Assembly: GCA_025617745.1 (NCBI GenBank)
Contig: CM046853.1
Span: 56,939,233 to 57,003,232, forward strand
Length of the DNA: 64,000 bases
Reading direction: 5' to 3'
Origin: Heliocidaris erythrogramma
Lineage: Eukaryota > Echinodermata > Echinoidea > Camarodonta > Echinometridae
The notes below the pieces were generated by a model. That model was not told where the DNA came from. It saw nothing but the letters and a program-made list of their open reading frames with translations, and made no database searches. A program made the translations under genes and the position numbers. This document shows, in pieces, positions 9,923 to 19,600 of the stretch. The number at the start of each line of letters is the position of its first letter. Within the stretch, counting starts at the first letter, position 1.

Positions 9923-10882
9923 ATGAAAGAACATGCAAACGAAACCGCTGCGTTCCTCAAGAACATCGGGCCCGAAAGTAGCATATACTTTGTCAATTTA
10001 TTTCTTTGCGTTTCTTTAAACGTTATAGTCTTGATTATCATTCATCGACAAAGAGAGATTCAGGATGTAATGCGCTTATTCCATCGGTGTCTGGCTGTAG
10101 CGTGCTTAGCAAGCGGTGTCATTTGGAATGTCTGGTCTATTCTTTGGTTTGCTTTTAAAGATCAGTATTCTTGTTCTCTCATGACAATTATCTTTATATT
10201 TCCTTCTCGCATTACGACGAATATGATCATGGCGTGTCTCTGTGGCATCAACATCAACCTGTACCTCTTGATTAGCAGACCGATGCACTATCACATGATC
10301 GTTACTCCAAAGCGGGTACGTGTAGCTTTAGTTGTGATGCTTTTCGCCGTTCTTCTGACCAGTGGATGTTACTTTCCAGTAAAAACTTCACCGTTTATCC
10401 AATTCAGAACCGATCAATGTATCTCTAATAGGTACTCCATTGAGAGAAATGTGATCAAAGTTTTGAATGCCCTTGCTGTGCTACTGCCCATTTTATTCAC
10501 TCTTTTTGTGTTGGCGGTCATCTATATCAAACTTCTAATAATTGTCCGCAGGCAATTGCAAAGGGTTGAAAACTTAAATATTCGTTTTCCTCCTGGAAAT
10601 TCGCCCAATCGAGATCTGCATGATCAGCAGAGAAATGCTAGATCACCCGGAGGATTCAGAGGAGTTGCCACTGTTTCGCTTCTTTCAGGCTCCTTCATTG
10701 CCGTATGGACTCCATTATATATTTCTTACTTGGTCCCAGAGGCTTCATCAAAACCCTGGATGAATATTCTGGACACACTGGCCGCGGCAAACTCCTGGGT
10801 ACAACCAACGGTGTACATGATGACTAACGAGGAGGCTAAACGAATCATTCTCAGTTTTATCCGAAATCGTCCTCGTCAGTGA
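9923..10882 (+). CDS. Intact single-exon rhodopsin-like GPCR (orphan)
   Basis: This 319-aa seven-transmembrane receptor would lie in the plasma membrane and signal through G proteins; its ligand is unknown. Predicted helices are about 21-43, 54-77, 86-116, 132-152, 177-207, 247-270 and 280-300. The N-terminus has an NET glycosylation site. Cys84 and Cys166 could form the TM3-ECL2 disulfide. The DRY motif is replaced by SRP (118-120) within LLISRPMHYHMIVTPKR. TM6 has AVWTPLYISYL, and NPxxY is replaced by QPTVY (294-298). The start is the first ATG and is conserved in GPCR-1 and relic D. The family resembles lineage-expanded intronless receptors known from sea urchin. It is the only intact copy in the cluster. 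A 31-bp tandem duplication spans the stop codon. Confidence 0.85.
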   Translation: MKEHANETAAFLKNIGPESSIYFVNLFLCVSLNVIVLIIIHRQREIQDVMRLFHRCLAVACLASGVIWNVWSILWFAFKDQYSCSLMTIIFIFPSRITTNMIMACLCGININLYLLISRPMHYHMIVTPKRVRVALVVMLFAVLLTSGCYFPVKTSPFIQFRTDQCISNRYSIERNVIKVLNALAVLLPILFTLFVLAVIYIKLLIIVRRQLQRVENLNIRFPPGNSPNRDLHDQQRNARSPGGFRGVATVSLLSGSFIAVWTPLYISYLVPEASSKPWMNILDTLAAANSWVQPTVYMMTNEEAKRIILSFIRNRPRQ

Positions 10883-10933
10883 CAAAAAGGATGACTAGCC
10901 TTCTCGTCAGTGACAAAAAGGATGACTAGCCTT
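10872..10933. repeat. 31-bp perfect tandem duplication across the GPCR stop codon
   Basis: The unit begins ctcgtcagtgacaaaaagga and occurs at 10872-10902 and 10903-10933. It contains the TGA stop of the receptor, so the stop and the preceding codons are repeated in the 3' UTR. GPCR-1 has a single, diverged version. Confidence 0.85.
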
Positions 10934-11730
10934 GATGGAAAACGTCTTAATTCATACTGTATAACCAGTTAGGTGCATGTGAAACTTGATCGTAAACAAA
11001 TATAGCATTCTGCATGCATATAACGCAAAAGTTCTACGGGTAACGCAGAGAACTATGAATAACTCGTCTAATTAAGATTTAAACCTCTAAACGGCACCTC
11101 CTATGGAACATCCGGTCCATTTTTTGGTTTGCTCTCGATCAAGGATCAGTATCTGTTATCACTTTAGAAAATGCAAAGAAAACAGTTTTATCAAACATAT
11201 TCGTTTTCATTTCACGAAGCAAGTAAAAAGAATGAAGTAAAATGTACGTTACTATGTAAGTTGTTGAGAAGTGTTTGTGCCTAAACTCTTTAAATTTTTA
11301 GACGGCTTATTATATTGAGAGAAGAACTGATGTTTCTACCAAAAGTCAATGAAAGCAGGTCCTAGTGAATGAAAAATTCACCGAAAACATGTCGTCTCCA
11401 GAGAAATGATATATGGAAATTATGGTGAGCTGTATCAGTCTACAAAATGTCACTGTGAACGATTGGCATTTATCGGACAAAGAAACGACATCGTCATTTG
11501 TGAATGAACTATATAATTGTCAGTTCTAAAACTTTAATATTTAAGAATTGTAAAACTTTCGAAGTGGAAACGTAAGATTGTTCTATTTTTCAGATTGATA
11601 AAGATTAAACGATATCAATATTCAGGCGCACTGCAAAGCTTGTCACTGAATTTTGAACTTGGACCAGTTGACAGGTTTTACATGTTTTACATACAAAACT
11701 TAGAAACACTGTTCGAAAACCGGTACAACA

Positions 11731-11937
11731 GGGGGTGTTTCATAAAGAGTTAAGTTTGACTGAAAGTCGCACTTGAATTCCTAGTTGCGTGCGGTATAAT
11801 TATGACACATCACCGCATTGGTCAGATCACGCTTAGGGGACGCGGATCGGATAATCTACCAATTTAGATTACGCGTTAATACCGTATGCACATTGGAACT
11901 TACGCATGAACTTATAACTCTTTGTGAAACACCACCT
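11731..11937. mobile_element. 207-bp MITE with GGGGGTGTTTCA ends
   Basis: The left end GGGGGTGTTTCATAAAGAGT and the inverted right end GGTGGTGTTTCACAAAGAGT form an inverted repeat of about 30 bp. There is no coding capacity. It lies inside GPCR relic C. The superfamily was not determined. Confidence 0.7.
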
Positions 11938-12139
11938 GATAGATTAGTTACATATATACTTATGATTCTTTTTTAAAGCTTTAATTAAGAGAATATCAAA
12001 TGTGTAACAAAGGAAGTCATGTTAACTGTTTCGAAATTCAATGTGTGGATATATCAGATCCGCTTGTATTGTTGATGTAAGAAATAAGTTGTGAGAAGAG
12101 TTTGAAATTGTCTATGAACAGAGGTTGATTGGAATGCTA

Positions 12140-12154
12140 TTCTAGGTGAAGTAA

Positions 12155-12188
<34 letters not shown>

Positions 12189-12290
12189 TTAATTGCACAA
12201 TAATTATTGTTATATACTTTGAAAAATGAAAATGGAATGAAATGAAATCTAAATCTGAAATCTAAATCTGAAATCTGAAAATCTAAGGGA
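12140..12290 (+). mobile_element. LINE 3'-tail fragment with AT microsatellite
   Basis: An (AT)n run at 12156-12184 is followed by attgcaca, tttgaaaaatgaaaatg and repeated aaatctgaaatc words. The same order occurs at 9050-9195 and 31225-31290. These look like 3' ends of CR1/L2-type LINEs truncated to their tails. Confidence 0.45.
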
Positions 12291-12730
12291 GAATAGTGAA
12301 TATTTCCGTACACAGGAATTGAGTGTGTGTTTAATGAAAATCTTCTTTTTTCGGAAGGGTCTTCATCTGGTTTTATATCCTTCTTTTCTATAATCACAGA
12401 TGTAGGCCTATTTATTTTTCCTATTCCTTTTCATTATCAATGGTAATGACATGTAACTCCTAACCAGGAATCCGAATTACGTGATCGTTGTCTCAAAAAG
12501 GGTACAAGTCGCTATGTTTATCCTCATTCTCATTTCTTTTGACAACGGTGTTATCGATGATCGATGGAAATGAGAAAAGACTAGACTAAATCAAAATGAG
12601 GATGAAATATTGAATGCTGGCTCTCTTCTTGTCCTAATCGTATTTTCTATTGTTAGGAGTCAACTACGTCAACCTTTTAAGCATTCGGAAGGAATCTGCA
12701 ATCCCTGAAGACTAATATCTGCAAGTAATC

Positions 12731-13304
12731 TGACTAATATTTGCAAGTAAAATTATCAGACAAGATCATGTTGTCCTGATATTAATACCAAAGGAGTAAA
12801 GAGAAGTCAACACAAAATCTCTCACTCTTAATAATTGAGCCTTTCATTCTCATCTTATTTTTATAGGCCTCGCCACTTGGAAAATATAGAAATGTTCGTC
12901 CGTGACGAGAACTGATCACACTCGTATTGAACAAAATTCAGCTGCTAATAGTGACATATCACTGGCTAGATAGATCGAAATGGAAGTCTCTACCACCCTC
13001 CCCCCCCCCCCTCCCCCCCCCGTTGGATCCCAATGTTTTTTGGGTCAAAGGTTATGTTTAAATTGAGGTTTCGCATTTCGTAATGTGCAGTCGTATCCAT
13101 AATCGTATACAATGGCATGGTTTTAATGGGTTATTATTCTTTTGAAGTAGGTTTCAGGCGATTTTCTTTGACATGTTGACTTGGCTATAACCCCCACATT
13201 GGAAGAAAGAGAATAAGTGTTACGCGGATTGGGAACAACTGTTAAAAAAATATTTCTATACAGCATGAAATAGGAAGAACAGCTTCAGTAACGATAGATG
13301 CACC
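12731..13304. other. no gene recognised
   Basis: AT-rich sequence with a C-rich run at 12991-13022. I see no coding signal or clear repeat end. Parts resemble 27200-27290 and are probably old flank of the GPCR duplication unit. Confidence 0.4.
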
Positions 13305-13421
13305 CATTGGCGGATCCGGGGGGGCACTTCCGAATTTTGAAGGTATGGCGAAAAAAAAAATTGTCATCGCCCCCCTGCATTTGTGTGCCCCCTCTTATAC
13401 TCAATCCTGGATCCGCCCCTG
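13305..13421. mobile_element. 117-bp hAT-type MITE with 8-bp TSD (7/8)
   Basis: The ends are CATTGGCGGATCC and GGATCCGCCCCTG. Flanking octamers gatgcacc (13297-13304) and gatgcacg (13422-13429) match at 7 of 8. It has a G-run after the left end. This is a compact, well-defined member of the family found at 38, 7029 and 45246. Confidence 0.75.
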
Positions 13422-13829
13422 GATGCACGGTGGTGTTTGTGTACTGTATGTACCACATTATGATGAAGTACCCTTACCCCCGCCTCGTATGTCTATATCC
13501 GGAAACAGCGGAGTCATGATTCTCGTTTCAGTGTCCAATTTCAAGAGTGACATTATATTCTCAAAATTAAAAACTGAGCTTGATGGCTTAATTGCACGTC
13601 ATATCTTGTTTATTCTGATGAACACTGAATAACAACTGATCGATCCTTCTATGGACCTCAAGTAACATCTATTCACGTAATATGACCGATCCATCGACTT
13701 GTAAAGAATATAGTTGTCCGGATGTGTAAAGGTTGTCACATGCAGATTTTCTACAAAGAGTTGGGCAGACTTTCTTGAAACACACTACTTGACTGAAACG
13801 AAAGCGTTCATTTCTTGACAACAGTCTCA

Positions 13830-14119
13830 GTCTTAGTGATGAATATGATTTACCTGAGCTTACTCTTTAATATTTGGTTAAAGAAATAGACTTATTATCA
13901 ACCAAAAATCCACAGGTTCTGATGATATCTCAGTTAAAATTCTTAAGGCGATGAAACGGGCAAGTAACGTATTAGAGAGCCTTGTTTACATCTCTAATCT
14001 CTCACTTAACAGTGGTACATATCCTATGGCCTGGGGCATTGCAAAAATTCGGCCGATTTTTAAAGCTGGTGACCGCTTGTGTGTTGAGAATTACAGGCCC
14101 ATTTCGCTGCTTTCCATTG
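13830..14119 (+). mobile_element. LINE-A, 5' piece (RT N-terminal part)
   Basis: Translation across small frame breaks gives STGSDDISVKILKAMKRASN, YPMAWGIAKIRPIF and VENYRPISLL, the fingers region of a CR1/jockey-like reverse transcriptase. It stops exactly at the CATTG target duplication of the BEL element, and the same LINE resumes at 23135. Its endonuclease and ORF1 are absent, so it was already 5'-truncated. Sequence between 13422 and 13830 shows no other gene. Confidence 0.8.
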
Positions 14120-15207
14120 TGTAAGTGGCGATTGATTGTCTCTATTTTGAGGTTTGCGAATGATCTGGAGTGACGTAAATAACAACATGAGTAGCCGTGT
14201 TTTGAACGAGTTGCCAGTTTATTGCAGATTTGCTCATTGTTACGCTCGGTAACATTGACTGTTCAATCTGTAAACAATGACAAAGAAAAGCAATCACAGT
14301 ATTACTTTGCTTCATAAATTATCACAAAATATGCATCTGTGTTATCTCAGACATGAAAACAAATCATGCCTCAACTACTGTATAATAAAATTTGGATTCA
14401 TATGTCAAAAATACTTGTTAGCAACGTCTTGCCATTTCACCAAAATAAAAATGTGCATAGCAAACGCATAATTGTTTTCTGTCTTCATTTGTGTCTTATT
14501 GTACCACCAGAATAATGCATTTATTTAGACATTAGCTCTCGTAGCACTGTCATAAATCTTTTACTATAGACATGCACTACCTATCATGGCTACATAGAAA
14601 TAGCTTGAACCTTGACCAACATGTCTGACCTCACATTTGTGTGACCCCTAGTTTTGACCAAAGGTATCTGAAATACCTTGCAGTTTTTGCCTTAAAATCC
14701 CTCTTTTATCATTATGGTCACAGAAATGTTACTCCAAATTGTCATTCGTTCATGTGCTTTTCTATTATACTGATTTATAAACAAACATCAAATCAACCTA
14801 CGTCAATGTTGTTTCACTGTCATTCATGCTTATCGCATGTTCACACACATTATGTGTTATACATACTGAGTAATGCAGTGCACTGATTGCATTCAACTCA
14901 TACGTAATTTCATCAAAGTTTCCACTAAAAATACACATCATAATTCATCGTTTTTCATAGCTCTTTTAGCTTTAAACCATACAGTAATCATTATACTTCG
15001 GATATACTGAGATAATTACTACTTACAACATTGGCTTCTCCAGATTTTGTCAACTTTAGCAAACAAACCCAAAGATGATGTCCGTTCTCTATCAAAGAAA
15101 ATGTGGTGCTCGAATTTCACTACGCCCCCACTCGGGGAGATCAGGAAAGTGGAACCAAAAAACTCGCTTCTGACGTCATTGCCAAAATTCAGAAGCTGGA
15201 ACTTACA
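14120..15207 (-). repeat. BEL 3' LTR
   Basis: This is the LTR downstream of the minus-strand polyprotein. On the minus strand it is preceded by a purine-rich tract, TTTAAGGGGCCGGGA (15208-15222), a plausible polypurine tract. The short open frames inside also occur in the other LTR and are not genes. Confidence 0.95.
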
Positions 15208-16629
15208 TCCCGGCCCCTTAAATGTGGGCTATAACCAAACATTTACAACCCCAAATTTCTTTCTGAATTTTCATATCCTTTAAACATAATCTAGTTGCTA
15301 TGACAACCAATGTTGAAAACATGATATGTATCCATTCCCTTTAAGTACATACTCCTTTTCAGTGCACACATAAGTGTAATATCAAGTTCAACTTATAATT
15401 GCATTTCCATTACAGAAATCTTTCTCCTAATGTGAGCCTTGCATATCACAATCCACACCAAATCTATTATTCTATCATCAGCTTTAGTAACTGTACGCAA
15501 ATCTTGATTATAACACAGTGGCCATTTTTCCGGCCCCTTTGACAATACCATGTCCGACATATATTTTTGTGTAAACTATAATCACTAATAAATGATCTGC
15601 TCTCTAGTAGCTAGCTATTATACACATGAATCTGCCATGTATAAATGCTCCAATCAATTCTAGCATCTCAAAGTTATGACACATCTTGAATAAAATTAAA
15701 TTTTAGGTAATGTTCTGCTAGAATAAAACCTCAAATAAATTGATAAAAGTAATAAATGCAACAATTCCCTGCTTATTGCATTCATTTTGCATTTACATTA
15801 CTGGCAAGAATCTGGCTGAAGGAAGTAGTGCCATTACATTTTGCTATACTAGAGCACAATTTTTCAAAAGTGATCTAGTCTCTTTCCAAACCCAATTGTT
15901 ACAACCTGTAGTCTTTTTCCAGACTTGAAATTTCTACTCATAGTCTTGAATTTCTGACCAAAGATTTCTTCCAAAAAATTGTATAACCAAAAATGTAGTC
16001 TTTTTCTTAGACCTTACATTTTATGAATTAGTCTTATTATCAGACCCTAATTTGCTCAATACTTGATAATGAGATCAAACAGCACTATTACTTCCCGAGA
16101 GTCAGATTCTTGGGTCAAACATTTGCATCTCATGTATGTCAATAAGCAACTTGTGAAAATTACCAATTTCTTAATAAAATCCTTCACAAACAACCTTGTC
16201 ATTTTATAGCAAAATTGCTTCAAATGTTCAATACACTGTCTTTCATAAGTCTGTGAGTTCAATATGCCAGTGCATTAGGTTCATGTTCTCACAATTATCT
16301 CTGCTAATTTATTGCTCAAGCATAATCCTTTAAAAGTTCCTTTTCTATATCTTAATGTTCATGTGGCATTATATCACTTCAAATTACTAATGCAGTCATC
16401 AGCATACAAGTCTATTCTTTTGGTCTTGATTTTGAGCTATCAAATGTTCTTGTTGAAGCGATGAATTCACCATCCAAATTGTAGCTTTCCATCCAAAACT
16501 AACCGGGTATAATTTTAATTTCAATAAGTGTATGTAACTCTTTTTGTTGAAAATCCTGGCACAAATCAATTACATTTAGGCGGCGCTAGGCTCACACCTC
16601 AGGGCGTGCATAACCCTGTGTTCACACAT
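15208..16629 (-). other. BEL 3' untranslated interval with polypurine tract
   Basis: About 1.4 kb lies between the polyprotein stop and the 3' LTR. It is AT-rich with stops in all frames and no envelope-like open frame. This is long for a BEL element and might hold RNA signals or a captured fragment, which I could not identify. Confidence 0.6.
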
Positions 16630-19600
16630 TTAATTTAAATCACTTTGCTGCGAATTCTCCTGCTCCAGAAGTAGACATAGCTTGGTGATTGGTCTGGTGA
16701 GCGTAGATATCGCCGTCTTCACCTTCACACTGCGAACATGGCCTTGCTTGTTCGGATACGTCTCGAGAACGCGACCCATGAGCCAGGAGCATCTTGGCGC
16801 TGTCTCGTCTGCTACGAGGACGACATCTCCGCTCTGCAGGTTACGTTCTGGTTGCTGCCATCTTTGACGTTGTTGCAGGCTAGGTAGGTATTCTCGTAGC
16901 CAACGTCTCCAGAAAAGATCCGCCAGATATTGCATTTGTCTCCATCTTTTTCTGGCATAGACGTCTCCCTCAGTAAATCTCCCTGGAGGTGGCTCTGTCA
17001 CCTGCTTCATCAGTAGTAGGCTGTTTGGTGTTAGAACGTCCAGATCACCCGGATCATCTGAGACTCGTGTGAGAGGTCTACTGTTAATAATAGCCTCGAC
17101 CTCACACATCAGTGTGCGCAGTTGTTCCTCAGATTGACAAGTTCTCAGATACTGCTCACTCAGGATGCCATGTAGTACTTTCCTTATGGTTCGAATTTGT
17201 CTTTCCCACACACCTCCTTGATGTGAAGCAGTGGGAGGGTTAAATTTCCACTCGATACCATGGTTAGCTGTGTAGTGCAGGATTTCATTCTGATCCCATT
17301 CCTTTAGCGCTCTTTTCAGCTCGGCCTGAGCTCCGACTAAGTTGGTACCATTGTCCGAGACCAATTTCTTTATAGGTCCTCTTCTGCTAATCATGCGACG
17401 TATGGCATCTATACACGAGCTGGTGTCAAGACTGTCTGCTACCTCAATATGAATGGCCCGTGTAGTCATGCAGGTAAAGACTACACCATACCTTTTTCTT
17501 GTCGATCGTCCATATTTGATGTCGAATGGACCAAAATAATCCATTCCCACATTGGTAAAGGCTGGTTCTGTAGCCTCCAGTCTGAATGAAGGTAAGTCTG
17601 CCATTTTCTGTTTGTTGAGTCTGGCCTGATACTTCCGACAGTTGATGCATTTCTTTAGCACGCTTCTTACAACAACTCCAGCACCAACAATCCAGTATCT
17701 CTGTCTTATTTCTGCCAGGACATGATTCAGTCCTTGGTGACCGACTGTATGGTGAATGTATCTCACAAGAAGTGATGTCACATGATGCTTCTTGGGCAGA
17801 ATTATCTGGTGCTTAGCTTCACTTGGTATCCTTGCATTCCTTAACCTTCCACCAACCTTCAGAAGGCCGTCATCCAAAATTGGATCTAGTTTGTACAGTT
17901 TTGATTCCTTCTTGATGTTAGTGTCTGTTTTTGCTGAATCACCTTTATCTTTCAGTGTTGTCTTCTCCTCTGAGAATGCTTGACTCTGTACATGCTGAAA
18001 AATAACCCTTTCAGCACCTTCAAGTTCCTTTGCAGTCAAGTCTTTGTCACCATCTTGAATTGATGTTGTCCCCTTTACTTTATCCCGTAGCATTCTCTTC
18101 AGTTTTATCCACCATGCAACACCCCTCTTAAGTCTTGTCCAGTCTGAGTAGTAACTTATCAACTTGTCGACTAAGTTCTCTTCATTAGTACTTGATGCAA
18201 AGGTTTGCATTCCCTTTTTGACTTCTGGGTCATCATGGCGGATTTCTTGATTCTCAGCTGGACTTGCTGGCCACATTTCCTGAGGTTGTTGAAGAAATTC
18301 TGGCCCTTTCAGCCATCTTGAACTCTCCTTTAGTTCATTTGCAGGCATGCCTCTTGATAGTATGTCGGCTGGATTCTGTGCTGAGTTAACATGGCGCCAT
18401 TGGTCAACTTCAGTAGCATCATGGATGGTAGCAATCCTGTTGGACACGAAGGTACGAAACCTCTTTTCCTTGCTTTGAATGTAGTTGAGAACTATCATGC
18501 TGTCGGTCCAGAATGTAGATTTACTGATAGGAAAGTCCAACTCTCTTCTGATCATGGTGTCCATTTTTGTCGCCAACGTGGCTGCCATCAATTCCAAGCG
18601 CGGAATGGTTGTCGTCTTAAGTGGAGCGAGGTGTGTCTTGGCCATCAGTAGACTACTGTGTACTTGATCATCTTCGTTTCTGGTTGTCATATATGAGACA
18701 GCACCATAGGCTATTTCAGATGCATCAGCGAAGTTGTGAAGTTGGTAATCTACTACCTTGCCAAAGTCATGAGGGGTCATACATCTATTCACCTCAAATT
18801 CTTCCATCTCAGGTAGTTGATCCAACCAAGATTTCCATTTCTGTGATTCTGCATCAGAAATAGACTCGTCCCAAGCCAACCTTTGTCTTGTCAGTTCCTG
18901 CAAAATCAGTTTAGCTTGAAGCACAAACGGACCAGCATAACCCAGGGGGTCGTAGACTGAAGAAACTATGCTCAGCAATCCCCGTCTAGTTGATGGCTTA
19001 TCCTTTGGAGATATCTTGTATGTAAAGGAGTCTTGCTCTATGTCCCATCTCATACCTAAGGCACGTTCAACTGGAAGTGCATCGTGATTCAGATCAAGTC
19101 CTGCAACCTGTTTTGCTTGGTCTGCTAGTGGAATTGTCTGGAGCACTGTTGGACTGTTGCTCACCCATTTTGTCAAATGGAAACTTCCTTTCTGAAGTAG
19201 CGATCTCAGTTCTGCAGCAAGCTTGATGGCCTCGTCTTCTTGCGATACTGATACCAGGCAATCGTCAACATAAAAGTTCCGGAGTACCACCTTTGCTGCT
19301 TCATCACTGCACTCATTGTCTTCGACTGTTTTTCTCATGGCGAAATTGCAGCAGCTTGGGCTCCAGTTACCACCAAACAGATGTACACACATTCTGAATG
19401 TCTTAAAGTCTTCTGACATATCTCCGTTTGGCCACCACAGGAATCTAAGGTAGTCTCGTTCTTCAGGGGGTACCCTCACTTGATGAAACATGGCCTTCAC
19501 ATCTGCCATCATTGCAATTCTTTCCTGTCGAAATCGAAGGAGGACGCCGACCAACTTGTTGGTTAAGTCTGGGCCCTGGAGCACGACATCATTGAGTGAT

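Larger units (their letters stand above)
11089..12730 (+). pseudogene. GPCR relic C, split by about 1.3 kb of inserted sequence
   Basis: Bases 11089-11160 match TM2 and the first extracellular loop (ccattttttggtttgctctc, atcagtat). The receptor resumes near 12476 with the post-DRY segment (acgtgatcgttgtctcaaaa) and continues to the third-loop region near 12720. A MITE, an AT run and a LINE-like 3' tail lie between. There is no open frame. Its position behind GPCR-2 parallels relic B behind GPCR-1. Confidence 0.5.

Noticed and set aside
14277..14886. Two small frames (64 and 81 aa) repeated at 22204 and 22568
   Set aside because: They lie in the two BEL LTRs, on the strand opposite to the element, and are duplicated only because the LTRs are.
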